Assembly: GCA_035556515.1 (NCBI GenBank)
Contig: DATMEO010000063.1
Location: forward strand, 1-46,363
Source: Gaiellasilicea sp035556515
GTDB lineage: Bacteria > Actinomycetota > Thermoleophilia > Gaiellales > Gaiellaceae
Direction: 5' to 3'
Length of the DNA: 46,363 nucleotides
Position 1 is the stretch's first letter. Each line of letters starts with the position of its first letter. The notes under the pieces are model-generated. The model ran no database searches and was not told the DNA's origin. It was given only the letters and a program-made list of their open reading frames with translations. The translations under genes were made by a program, and so were the position numbers. Shown here one piece after another: positions 38,240 through 46,040 of this stretch.

Positions 38240-39217
38240 CTAGAGCCACCCGACGCGGCGGAAGCGCACGTAGAGGCCGGTGCACACGGCGAGGATCAGC
38301 AGCAGCACCGCTGGGTAGCCGAAGCGCCATTCCAGCTCGGGCATGTGCTCGAAGTTCATCCCGTAGATGCCCGCCACCGCCGTCGGCACGGCGATGATCG
38401 CGACCCAGGCGGAGATCCGGCGCATGTCCTCGTTCTGGCGCACGCTCACCTGGGTCAGCGTCGCCTGGAGCGCGCCGGCGAGGAGCGTGCCGAAGCCGTC
38501 CACCTGGTCGCCGACCCGGTCGGCGTTGTCGGCCACGTCGCGGAGGTACGGGATCAGCTGCGGATCGATGTTGGGGACGCCGGGCGCCGTCAGCTCGCGA
38601 AGCGCCGGACGGAGCGGGCCTGCGGCGCGGCTGAACTCGAGCGCCTCGCGGCGCAGCCGGTAGATACGCTCGACCGGGCTCGGGCTCTGCGGCGAGAAGA
38701 CGTCCGCCTCGACCTCGTCGATGGCCTCGTGGATGCTCTCCGCGACGAGCGTGTACGCGTCGACGATCCGATCGACGATCGCGTGGAGTGCGGCACCCGG
38801 GCCGATCGCGAGCAGCTCCTGCTGCTGCTCCAGCTGCTCGCGCACGTCGCCGAGCCCGCCCGCCTCGCCGTGGCGCACGGTGATCACGAAGTCGGTGCCG
38901 ACGAAGACCATCACCTCTCCGATCTCGAGGCGCTCCTCCGCCTCGAGATACCGAACCGTCTTCAGGACGAGGAAGAGCGTGTCGCCGTAGATCTCGAGCT
39001 TCGGCCGCTGGTGGGCGCCGACGGCGTCCTCGACCGCGAGCTCGTGCAGGTCGAACTCGCGCCGGATGGCATCGAACTCCTGCATGGTCGGCTCGACCAG
39101 CCCGACCCATGCGAAGCCGCGGGCCGCGGCAGCCTCCGCGCGAACGCCGGTGACCTCGCGGTGGCGTTCGAGACGGTGGCCCTCGCCGTACACGGCGCAG
39201 TCGACGATCACGCCCAC
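38240..39217 (-). CDS. corA: CorA-family magnesium/cobalt channel
   Basis: A 325-residue channel subunit, GTG start. A long cytoplasmic domain has FAWVGLVEPTMQEFDAI, ELAVEDAVGAHQRPKLEIYGDTLFLVLKTV and ITVRHGE. The long stalk helix leads to TM1 ISAWVAIIAVPTAVAGIYGMNFEHMPEL, which ends in the selectivity signature YGMNF, and TM2 WRFGYPAVLLLILAVCTGLYV. The C-terminus is short and basic as expected. It lies back to back with the flavoprotein gene at 39243, with only 25 bp between start codons. Magnesium is the usual substrate. Confidence 0.94.
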   Translation of the reverse strand: MGVIVDCAVYGEGHRLERHREVTGVRAEAAAARGFAWVGLVEPTMQEFDAIRREFDLHELAVEDAVGAHQRPKLEIYGDTLFLVLKTVRYLEAEERLEIGEVMVFVGTDFVITVRHGEAGGLGDVREQLEQQQELLAIGPGAALHAIVDRIVDAYTLVAESIHEAIDEVEADVFSPQSPSPVERIYRLRREALEFSRAAGPLRPALRELTAPGVPNIDPQLIPYLRDVADNADRVGDQVDGFGTLLAGALQATLTQVSVRQNEDMRRISAWVAIIAVPTAVAGIYGMNFEHMPELEWRFGYPAVLLLILAVCTGLYVRFRRVGWL

Positions 39218-39242
39218 ATCCTGACGGTTTACCTTCCTCCGG

Positions 39243-41645
39243 ATGCGGACGCGAGCGCGTGCGGTGGTGATCGGAGGCGGGGTCGGCGGCTGCTCGATCC
39301 TCTACTGGCTGACCCGGCTCGGCTGGGACGATGTCGTCCTCGTCGAGCGCGCCGACCTCACGTCAGGCTCGACGTTCCACTCGGCGGGTCTCGTCGGCCA
39401 GCTGCGGAGCTCGCTCTCGCTGACGCGGATGATGATGGCGAGCGTCGACCTCTACCGCACGATCGGCGAGGAAGTCGGGCTCGAGACCGGCTGGCGCGAG
39501 GTCGGCTCGCTGCGGCTCGCCTCGTCTCCCGAGCGGCTCGAGGAGATCGCCCGCCAGGCGGGCTGGGCGAAGACGTTCGGTCTCCCTCTCGAGCTGATCT
39601 CCGCCACCGACGCTCAGGAGCTCTTCCCGCCGATGACGACGGATGGTGTTCTCGGCGCCGCCTATCTCCCGACCGACGGCTACATCGACCCTTCTCAGCT
39701 CACGTTCGCCCTGGCCGAGGGCGCCCGGCGCGGCGGCGCCGAGATCGCGACGAACACGCGCGTGACGGCGATCCCGGTCGAGCAGGGGCAGGTCGTCGGG
39801 GTCGTCACCGACAAGGGGGAGATCGAGGCCGACGTCGTCGTCAACGCGGGCGGCATGTTCGCGGCGGAGCTCGGGCGGCTCGCAGGCGTGACCGTGCCGA
39901 TCGTGTCGATGGCCCACGAGTACCTGGTCACGCGCCCGGCCGAGCTGCCACTCGACATGCCGACGATGCGCGATCCCACGCTCCTGGTCTACTTCCGCCC
40001 CGAGTCGGGCGGCCTGATCATGGGCGGCTACGAGCGGGATCCGGCGCCGTGGTCGCTCGACGGGATTCCGCCCGACTTCAACAGCAAGCTCCTGGAGGAG
40101 GACTGGCCCCGCTTCGAGCCGCTGCTGGAGAACGCGATCCGCCGTGTCCCCGCACTCGAGGAGATGGAGGTGGTGCGGCTGATCAACGGCCCGGAGGCGT
40201 TCACGCCGGACGGCGAGTTCATCCTCGGGCCCACCGACGTGCGCGGCTTCTGGGTCGCGGCCGGGTTCTGCGCGCACGGCCTTGCCGGCGCCGGCGGGAT
40301 GGGCAAGCTCGTCGCCGAGTGGATCGTCGAGGGGACGCCGAGCCTCGACGTCTGGCACATGGACTCGCGCCGCTTCGGCGCCGCGTACACGAGCCCCGCC
40401 TACACGCTCGCCCGCACGACCGAGGTCTACTCGACCTACTACGACGTCAAGTATCCGGGCCACGAGCGCCGGGCCGGGCGCCCGCTGCGGCTCTCGCCCG
40501 CGTACCCGCGCCTGCAGGAGCTCGGCGCCGCCTTCGGCGAGAAGTCCGGCTGGGAGCGCGCGAACTGGTTCGAGCCGAATGCGGCCCGTGGTGACGAGAG
40601 GCTGCGCCCGCGAGGCTGGGCCGGCCGTCACTGGTCGCCGGCGATCGGCGCCGAGCACGCCGCATGCCGCGAGGCCGCGGCGCTCTTCGACGAGTCGTCG
40701 TTCGCCAAGATCGAGGTCGCCGGGCCGGGCGCGGCCGACCTGCTCGAGTGGCTCTGCGACAACCGCGTCGCCCGCGACGTCGGCGCGATCACGTACACGC
40801 AGATGCTGAACGCGAAGGGCGGGATCGAGTGCGACTTCACGGTGACGCGGCTCGCCGACGACCGCTTCCGGATCGTGACCGGGACCGCCTTCGGCCGGCA
40901 TGACCTCGCCTGGATCCGCCAGCACGCACCCGACGACGGCTCGGTCACGGTCGACGACGTCACCTCGAAGCACGCCTGCATCGGGATCTGGGGCCCGGCC
41001 AGCCGTGAGATCCTCGGGCCGCTCACGAGCGACCCGCTCGACTTCCCGTACATGCGGGCGCGCGAGCTTGCGGTCGGCCCGGTTCCGTGTCTTGCGCTTC
41101 GCGTCACCTACGTCGGCGAGCTCGGCTGGGAGCTCTACTGCCCGTCCGAGTTCGGCCTCCGGCTGTGGGACACGATCTGGGAGGCGGGACGCGAGCACGG
41201 CCTCATGGCCGGCGGCTACAGGGCGATCGACTCGCTCCGGCTCGAAAAGGGCTATCGCGTTTGGGGCTCGGACATCACGGCCGACGACACGCCCGACGAG
41301 GCCGGGCTCGGCTTCGCGGTCAAGCGCGACAAGGAGTTCCTCGGCAAGGACGCCCTGCTGGCGCGGCCCGAGCCGGAGCGGCGACTTGCCTGCCTGACGC
41401 TCGCCGACGCTCACGCGGTCGCGCTCGGCTCGGAGCCCGTCCGTGTCGACGGCGCGCTCGTCGGCCGCGTCACGAGCGGCGGCTTCGGCTACACGGTCGG
41501 GCGGTCGATCGCCTACGCGTACCTGCCGGCCACGAGCACGGCTCCGGGCACGCCTGTCGAGGTCGAGATCTTCGGGGAGTGGGTGGGAGGCGAGGTCGCT
41601 GCCGAGCCGCTCTACGACCCGAGGGGCGAGCGGCTCCGAACCTAG
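39243..41645 (+). CDS. FAD-dependent dimethylglycine/sarcosine-dehydrogenase-like protein with GcvT domain
   Basis: An 800-residue two-part enzyme. The N-terminal FAD domain (about 1-400) starts VVIGGGVGGCSILYWLTRLG and has the covalent-flavin candidate His46 in TSGSTFHSAGLVGQL. The C-terminal region (about 440-800) is a GcvT-like folate-binding domain: DESSFAKIEVAGPGAADLLEWL, GGIECDFTVTRL, VTYVGELGWELYCP, LRLEKGYRVWGSDI and KDEFLGKDALL-like KRDKEFLGKDALLA. This architecture is that of dimethylglycine dehydrogenase and sarcosine dehydrogenase, which demethylate glycine derivatives and pass the methyl group to folate. Exact substrate uncertain. It overlaps the convergent receiver gene by 4 nt. 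Confidence 0.92.
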   Translation: MRTRARAVVIGGGVGGCSILYWLTRLGWDDVVLVERADLTSGSTFHSAGLVGQLRSSLSLTRMMMASVDLYRTIGEEVGLETGWREVGSLRLASSPERLEEIARQAGWAKTFGLPLELISATDAQELFPPMTTDGVLGAAYLPTDGYIDPSQLTFALAEGARRGGAEIATNTRVTAIPVEQGQVVGVVTDKGEIEADVVVNAGGMFAAELGRLAGVTVPIVSMAHEYLVTRPAELPLDMPTMRDPTLLVYFRPESGGLIMGGYERDPAPWSLDGIPPDFNSKLLEEDWPRFEPLLENAIRRVPALEEMEVVRLINGPEAFTPDGEFILGPTDVRGFWVAAGFCAHGLAGAGGMGKLVAEWIVEGTPSLDVWHMDSRRFGAAYTSPAYTLARTTEVYSTYYDVKYPGHERRAGRPLRLSPAYPRLQELGAAFGEKSGWERANWFEPNAARGDERLRPRGWAGRHWSPAIGAEHAACREAAALFDESSFAKIEVAGPGAADLLEWLCDNRVARDVGAITYTQMLNAKGGIECDFTVTRLADDRFRIVTGTAFGRHDLAWIRQHAPDDGSVTVDDVTSKHACIGIWGPASREILGPLTSDPLDFPYMRARELAVGPVPCLALRVTYVGELGWELYCPSEFGLRLWDTIWEAGREHGLMAGGYRAIDSLRLEKGYRVWGSDITADDTPDEAGLGFAVKRDKEFLGKDALLARPEPERRLACLTLADAHAVALGSEPVRVDGALVGRVTSGGFGYTVGRSIAYAYLPATSTAPGTPVEVEIFGEWVGGEVAAEPLYDPRGERLRT

Positions 41646-42007
41646 CTGCGGTCGAGCGCCGTCGCTACCGCGGCCCGGAGCTCGTCCTGCGAGAAGGGCT
41701 TGTGGAGCAGCTCGGTCGCGCCGGCCCGCAGCGCATTCGTCGTCCGCTCAGGGTCCGGGGAGCCACCCGTCATCAGTACGACCGGCAGCTCAGGTCGGCG
41801 CGCCCGCAGCTCGTAGAGGAGCTCGACGCCCGTCATCTCGGGCATGACGACGTCGCTGACGACGAGGTCGAACGAATGCCGGTCGAGCGCCTCGAGTGCG
41901 TGCGTGGCGGAGGCGACGCCTTGCGGCCGGTAGCCGCTGCGGCGCAGGATCTCGACGGCGAGGTTGCGCACCGACGACTCGTCGTCGACGACCAAGATCT
42001 TGCTCAC
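41642..42007 (-). CDS. Single-domain response regulator (CheY-like receiver)
   Basis: A 121-residue stand-alone receiver from GTG 42007, overlapping the stop of the kinase-like gene upstream. The acidic pocket is DDESSVR, phosphoacceptor Asp52 in LVVSDVVMPEMTG, Thr in VLMTGG and Lys in ELLHKPFSQDEL. There is no output domain, so it acts through protein contact or as a phosphate sink. It probably partners with the degenerate kinase co-transcribed with it. It ends by overlapping the flavoprotein gene stop. Confidence 0.92.
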   Translation of the reverse strand: MSKILVVDDESSVRNLAVEILRRSGYRPQGVASATHALEALDRHSFDLVVSDVVMPEMTGVELLYELRARRPELPVVLMTGGSPDPERTTNALRAGATELLHKPFSQDELRAAVATALDRS

Positions 42008-42519
42008 AGCCGCAGCTCCCCGCCTCCGGTCGCGGTGACCAGGCCGTCGGCGACGACGAGCTCGACGAGCGGGCCGCGGCCCGGGGCGTCGAGCGCGTCC
42101 AGCAGCAGCTCGACGAGCCGCCGCCGGATCTCGCCCGGGCGGGCGACGATGGTTGCGTCCCCGCTCGAGCGGAGCTCGACGTCGTGGGTCGGCAGCACGC
42201 GCGTGACGAGCGCGATCGCGTCGCCGGCGGCAGCGCCGACGGAGAGCTGCTCGGGCGGCTCCGACTGGAGCCGGATGAAGGACTGCAGCGCCCGCACGAT
42301 CTCGACGACCTCGGCGCCCGTTCGCTGCGTCAGCGAGATCCGATCGTGCAGCTTCGTGCCCGGCTCCGCCTCGCCGAGCGCGAGCTCGGCCGAGCCGAGC
42401 AGGGCGACGAGAGGGTTCGAGAGCTCGTGCAGGGCGCCGCGGGTCAGACGGCCCAAGGTCGCGAGCGCGCGAGTGTCGTCGGTGCCGTACGACACTGGCT
42501 CTATGATCCCCACGCGCAT
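42004..42519 (-). CDS. Degenerate histidine-kinase-like protein
   Basis: A 171-residue protein from ATG 42519. A DHp-like segment LGRLTRGALHELSNPLVALLGSAEL has an H-box-like His31, followed by a helix with LTQRTGAEVVEIVRALQSFIRL. The C-terminal part looks like a HATPase fold but the N box reads ELLLDALDAPG (Asn replaced by Asp) and no DxGxG or GxGxG ATP-lid motif is present. It has no sensor domain and ends with VTATGGGELRL. It could be a phosphotransfer or scaffold protein rather than an active kinase. It is coupled to the receiver gene by a 4-nt overlap and lies 92 bp from a divergent LuxR-type regulator. Confidence 0.7.
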   Translation of the reverse strand: MRVGIIEPVSYGTDDTRALATLGRLTRGALHELSNPLVALLGSAELALGEAEPGTKLHDRISLTQRTGAEVVEIVRALQSFIRLQSEPPEQLSVGAAAGDAIALVTRVLPTHDVELRSSGDATIVARPGEIRRRLVELLLDALDAPGRGPLVELVVADGLVTATGGGELRL

Positions 42520-42611
42520 CGGCGCCCGATTCGCACAGTTGGTGAAGGCCGCAGACCTCTCATGCTCCTCCAGACGCTCTCGCTCTCCAGGCGAAAGGAT
42601 CCTAGATTCCC

Positions 42612-43247
42612 TTGACTGACCGGGCCACCGTGACCTCCGTGCTCGTGGCGGACGATCATCCCGCGGTCGTCGAGGCGGTGGCGGACGTGCTCTCGGAGCA
42701 CGGGATCGAGATCGCCGGGCGGGCCCGTGACGGCAGCGACGCGCTCGAGCAGATCGAGTTGCGGAAGCCGACGGTGGCGATCCTCGACCTGCGCATGCCC
42801 GGCCAGTCGGGCATCGAGGTTGCGCGGCTCGTCGCCCGCTCCGCACCGGACACGGCCGTCATCCTCTACACCGCGTTCGGCGACCGGGCGCTCCTGACGG
42901 AGGCTCTCGACGCCGGTGCCCGCGGGTTCGTGCTCAAGGAGGCTCCGCTCGCCGAGGTCGTGCGCGCGGTCGAGCTCGTCGCGTCCGGCCGCACCTACGT
43001 CGATCCGGTGCTCGCCGGCGTGCTCTCCAGCTCGGCGGCGACGGACAAGACGCTGAACCTGACCCAGCGCGAGCGGGACGTGCTCCGCCTGCTGGCCGAC
43101 GGGATGTCGAACGAGGAGATCGGCAAGAACCTCTTCATCTCGCCCGAGACGGTGCGGACGCACGTGCGCAAGGCGATGGCGAAGCTGGACGCCGACACGC
43201 GCACGCAGGCGGTGGCGACCGCCCTGCGGCAGTCGCTGATCGCCTAG
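42612..43247 (+). CDS. NarL/LuxR-family response regulator
   Basis: A 211-residue regulator from TTG 42612 (GTG 42630 is an alternative). Receiver domain: VLVADDHPAVVEAVADVL, Asp59 in VAILDLRMPGQSG, Thr in ILYTAFGD and Lys in GFVLKEAPLAEV. LuxR-type helix-turn-helix (about 148-205): LTQRERDVLRLLADGMSNEE and ISPETVRTHVRKAMAKLD. All key residues are intact. It is divergent from the degenerate kinase and receiver genes, suggesting one signalling unit with three parts. No cognate intact kinase lies next to it. AAAGGA at 42594-42599 is a possible ribosome site. Confidence 0.92.
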   Translation: MTDRATVTSVLVADDHPAVVEAVADVLSEHGIEIAGRARDGSDALEQIELRKPTVAILDLRMPGQSGIEVARLVARSAPDTAVILYTAFGDRALLTEALDAGARGFVLKEAPLAEVVRAVELVASGRTYVDPVLAGVLSSSAATDKTLNLTQRERDVLRLLADGMSNEEIGKNLFISPETVRTHVRKAMAKLDADTRTQAVATALRQSLIA

Positions 43248-43258
43248 CCGCGACAGGG

Positions 43259-43828
43259 TTATCGACTCTTCTTCAGGGAGCTCGGCACGCCGACGAGTGC
43301 GGAGAGCAGCTGCCGGAACTCGTGCGCGGGCATCGCGGCCGACTCGTCGGCGGGCGACTCAGGACGGTACGAGCTCTCCTTCGAGGGCCAGTAGGCCCAG
43401 GCGACCATCGACGAGAAGCGCTCGCAGCCGTAGGAGCCGTGGGCGAGGCCGGAGATCTCGTAGCACCAGGCGCTCGCTCCCAGCCGCTGCTGCAGGATCG
43501 AACGGCGCAGCGGGTCGAGGACGGTGAAGTCGACCTGGTGCGCGTACTCGTCCATCACGGTCGCCCAGGCGAAGCGGCCGGCGGCGAGCAGCCCTCGGTC
43601 GAGCCAGATGTGACCGGGACGCGCATGCGAGGCTCCGACCTCGCCGACGTGGATCGTCACACGCTGGGGGACGATGTCCCAGTCGAAGGCGCTCGCATTC
43701 AGCGCGGCGCGGACGGTGGCGCGCTCGGCGGGTGTGGCGCCGTCGAACGCGTAGTTGCCTCCCCCTGCAAGTGCAGTGGCGGGGAGGACGAGCGTGATTG
43801 CCACGGTTGCCGCAAACCGACGGAACAT
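43259..43828 (-). CDS. Secreted protein with a degenerate zinc-peptidase-like motif
   Basis: A 189-residue exported protein from ATG 43828, which places the signal peptide FAATVAITLVLPATALAGG at the N-terminus. The mature region contains RPGHIWLDRGLLAAGRFAWATVMDEYAHQVDF, where DEYAH sits where an HExxH zinc site would be in similar-looking peptidases, and CERFSSMVAWAYWPSKE further on supplies a downstream Glu. The first His is replaced by Asp, so a catalytic zinc site is doubtful. Two Cys (WCYEISG, YGCERF) may form a disulfide. Family not recognised; classification as a degenerate peptidase is inference. Confidence 0.65.
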   Translation of the reverse strand: MFRRFAATVAITLVLPATALAGGGNYAFDGATPAERATVRAALNASAFDWDIVPQRVTIHVGEVGASHARPGHIWLDRGLLAAGRFAWATVMDEYAHQVDFTVLDPLRRSILQQRLGASAWCYEISGLAHGSYGCERFSSMVAWAYWPSKESSYRPESPADESAAMPAHEFRQLLSALVGVPSSLKKSR

Positions 43829-43932
43829 CTGTCTCTGTCGTCGTCCAACCGGGCCAGCGTCCGTATCCACGCTCACGCTCTGGCGGCCTCACGGATCGGC
43901 GCGTTCACCGTCACCCGAAACGGGGATGCCGC

Positions 43933-44631
43933 CTACGAGGGAGGCCGCAGCGCGGCGAACGGATCCGTGATCTCGAGCCGGCGGCTGCGGAAGCGATAGA
44001 CCTCGGCCGGGCGCCCGCCCGTGCGCCCCGGCTCGCGCCGTGAGCCGGTCGGCTCGAGCACGTCGCGGCGGAGGAGCACGCGCTTGAGGTTCGTTGACGA
44101 GACGTCGTGGCCGAGCGCAGCCGTATAGAGGTCACGTAGCTCGGAGAGCGTGAACACAGTGGGCGCGAGCGCGAAGCCGACGTTCGTATACGAGAGCTTG
44201 CCGCGGAGGCGCTCCCGGGCCGCGATCACGACTTCGGCGTGGTCGAACGCGAGCGCCGGCAGGTCGTCGACCGCGTGCCAGGCGGTATCGCCCGGCAGCT
44301 CCGGATCGACGTCCGCCGGCACGAGCCCGAGGAACGCCGTCGCGAGCTCCCGGTGACTCGGGTGCCGGCCGGGCTCGCTCCACGTGCCGAGCTGCTCGAG
44401 GTGGGCGAGCTCGCGGACGTCGACCTTCGCGGCAAGCTGGCGGCGGATCGAGCCGTCGAGCGTCTCGTCGGCCGCCAGCGTCCCGCCCGGCAGCGCCCAG
44501 GCGCCGCTGAAGGGCTCGCGCGCCCGCTGCCAGAGCAGTGCGTGCAACCGACGCCCGCGCACCTGCAGCACCGCGGCGAGGACGACCTGCTCCGGCGCTG
44601 TGGTAGGATCGTGCCGAGGTTTCTGCCTCAC
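43933..44631 (-). CDS. NrtR-like transcriptional regulator (Nudix domain plus winged helix)
   Basis: A 232-residue protein. I place the start at GTG 44631 (MRQKPRHDP...), since upstream residues are low-complexity and this codon lies inside the operator-like repeat. The Nudix-like domain starts QVVLAAVLQVRGRRLHALL and has WALPGGTLAADETLDGSIRRQLAAK: the catalytic REx2EE glutamates are replaced by QLAAK, as expected for a ligand-sensing rather than hydrolysing Nudix fold. The C-terminal part (LSYTNVGFALAPTVFTLSEL, TNLKRVLLRRDVLEPTGS, RPAEVYRF) is the winged DNA-binding domain of the NrtR family. NrtR proteins control NAD or sugar metabolism. It is divergent from a nucleoside-binding lipoprotein, a likely target. 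Confidence 0.85.
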   Translation of the reverse strand: MRQKPRHDPTTAPEQVVLAAVLQVRGRRLHALLWQRAREPFSGAWALPGGTLAADETLDGSIRRQLAAKVDVRELAHLEQLGTWSEPGRHPSHRELATAFLGLVPADVDPELPGDTAWHAVDDLPALAFDHAEVVIAARERLRGKLSYTNVGFALAPTVFTLSELRDLYTAALGHDVSSTNLKRVLLRRDVLEPTGSRREPGRTGGRPAEVYRFRSRRLEITDPFAALRPPS

Positions 44632-44643
44632 AGTCGAAAACCT
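44617..44643. promoter_or_regulatory. Candidate operator between the NrtR-like gene and the BMP gene
   Basis: AGGTTT at 44617-44622 and AAACCT at 44638-44643 form an inverted repeat with a 15-bp spacer. It covers the proposed start codon of the regulator and ends 19 bp before the BMP start, where a regulator would block both divergent promoters. Binding by the NrtR-like protein is inference. Confidence 0.45.
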
Positions 44644-44662
44644 TAGTGGAAAGGCCTTGACC

Positions 44663-45706
44663 ATGCGCCGCTTGACTCCATTCGCGCTCCTGCTCTCCGT
44701 CCTCGTGCTCGCCGCAGGGTGCGGCTCGGACGACGAATCGACCGAGGGCACGACGACGGCCGTGATCGCCGACACGCCGCCGATCAGCGTCGGCCTGGTC
44801 GTCGATCGCGGTCAGCTCGACGACAACGGCTTCAACGAGCTCGCGTTCGGCGGCGTCACGCGTGCCGAAGAGGAGCTGGGAGTCGAGGGACGCGTTGTCG
44901 AGTCCGCCACCGCGGCCGACTACATCCCGAACATGACCTCGCTCGCGCGCAGCGGCTACGACCTCGTGATCGGCGTCGGCTTCGCCCAGGGCGATGCGAT
45001 CGGGAAAGTGGCGCAGAAGTATCCCGAGACGAACTTCGCGATCATCGACGTCGACCAGGCCTTCGTGCCAGGCACGCCCGCCAACGTCCAGGGGCTGCTC
45101 TTCCGCGAGGAGGAGGTCGGCTACCTCGTCGGCTACCTCGCCGGGCTCGAGGAGCAGCGCCGCGACGGGAAGGACGTGATCAGCGCCGTCGGCGGGATGA
45201 AGGAGCCGCCCGTCGACCGTTTCATCGCCGGCTACTTCGCCGGAGCCGAGAAGGCCGCGCCGGGGATCACGCTCATCCACGACTACTCGCAGGACTGGGA
45301 CGACCAGGCGAAGTGCAAGGAGCTGGCGCTGAATCAGATTGCACGCGGCTCGAACGTTGTCTTCCAGGTCGCCGGCGGCTGCGGCCTCGGCGCGCTCAAC
45401 GCGGCCGGCGAGCGCGACAGGTGGGGGATCGGCGTCGATGCCGACCAGTCCTTCCTCGGCTCGCACATCCTCACGAGCGCCCAGAAGGGCGTTGACGCAG
45501 CCGTGTTCCTGACGATCAAGGCCGTTCAGGACGGCAGCTGGAAGGGTGGCGGCAACGCGACCTTCGGGCTCAAGGAGGACGGCGTCGGGCTCGGCAAGGT
45601 CAGCGCCGACGTCCCGCAGGAGGACGTCGAGAAGGTGGACGAGATCAAGCAGCAGATCGCCGACGGCGAGATCACCGGGATCCCGACCGAGGTCGGCAAG
45701 AGCTAA
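44663..45706 (+). CDS. BMP-family nucleoside-binding lipoprotein (ABC transporter substrate-binding)
   Basis: A 347-residue exported protein from ATG 44663 with GGAAAGG upstream. LLLSVLVLAAGC is a lipobox. The BMP fold is seen in SVGLVVDRGQLDDNGFNELA, LVIGVGFAQGDAIGKVAQ, YPETNFAIIDVD, NVQGLLFREEEVGYLVGYLAG, ISAVGGMKEPPVDRFIAGYFAGA and VFQVAGGCGLGALNAA. BMP/TmpC-like receptors bind purine nucleosides for an ABC importer. No permease or ATPase gene follows in the window; a minus-strand pair is next, so the rest of the transporter is elsewhere or missing. It probably receives nucleosides released by secreted nuclease and nucleotidase (inference). Confidence 0.94.
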   Translation: MRRLTPFALLLSVLVLAAGCGSDDESTEGTTTAVIADTPPISVGLVVDRGQLDDNGFNELAFGGVTRAEEELGVEGRVVESATAADYIPNMTSLARSGYDLVIGVGFAQGDAIGKVAQKYPETNFAIIDVDQAFVPGTPANVQGLLFREEEVGYLVGYLAGLEEQRRDGKDVISAVGGMKEPPVDRFIAGYFAGAEKAAPGITLIHDYSQDWDDQAKCKELALNQIARGSNVVFQVAGGCGLGALNAAGERDRWGIGVDADQSFLGSHILTSAQKGVDAAVFLTIKAVQDGSWKGGGNATFGLKEDGVGLGKVSADVPQEDVEKVDEIKQQIADGEITGIPTEVGKS

Positions 45707-45781
45707 GTAACAGACTGTTACAAGGCCGATCGCATCCGCAGCGAGAGCTCCGCTCCGGCCTAGTAACAGACTGTTACTAGG
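45707..45781. repeat. Two identical 15-bp palindromes flanking an inverted repeat
   Basis: GTAACAG-A-CTGTTAC occurs at 45707-45721 and again at 45763-45777; the second copy is part of a 23-bp perfect palindrome (45759-45781). Between them GGCCG and CGGCC form a further inverted repeat. The whole block can fold as two separate hairpins or as one long hairpin because the copies are self-complementary. It fills the gap between the convergent BMP and MoaD-like genes. It may be a bidirectional terminator, a tandem operator, or a mobile repeat. Confidence 0.75.
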
Positions 45782-45788
45782 GAGCCTC

Positions 45789-46040
45789 CTAGGCGCCGCC
45801 GGCGATCGCGGCGACGATGCGGATACGCGTCGCCGCGCCGACCGCGGCCGTGAGGTCGCGGGCGCGCTCGCCGTCGACGTAGACATGGACGAGCGACCGC
45901 ACCTCGCCGCGCTCGTCGAGCACGAGGTCTGCGACCGGCAGCGCGCGGAGCGCGTCGCCGACCGTCGCCGCCTCGACGTCGAACTCCTTCGTGCCGCCGG
46001 CCTCGGTCGCGAGCAGCCCCGGCAGCAGGACTACTGCCAC
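45789..46040 (-). CDS. MoaD/ThiS-like ubiquitin-fold protein
   Basis: An 83-residue protein from GTG 46040, inside the last 10 bp of the BNR gene. The beta-grasp pattern is VAVVLLPGLLATEAGG, KEFDVEAATVGDALRAL, RSLVHVYVDGERARDL and VRIVAAIAGG-like RIRIVAAIAGGA. MoaD and ThiS carry sulfur on a C-terminal Gly-Gly; here one Ala follows the Gly-Gly (AGGA), so the end may need trimming or the protein may not be a sulfur carrier. It is coupled to the BNR-repeat gene, a pairing that suggests a shared function. No moa or thi genes are nearby. Confidence 0.78.
   Translation of the reverse strand: MAVVLLPGLLATEAGGTKEFDVEAATVGDALRALPVADLVLDERGEVRSLVHVYVDGERARDLTAAVGAATRIRIVAAIAGGA

Noticed and set aside
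39363..41414. 683-codon minus-strand frame opposite the flavoprotein gene
   Set aside because: Low-complexity Arg/Glu/Pro-rich translation; the plus strand encodes a complete FAD plus GcvT enzyme.
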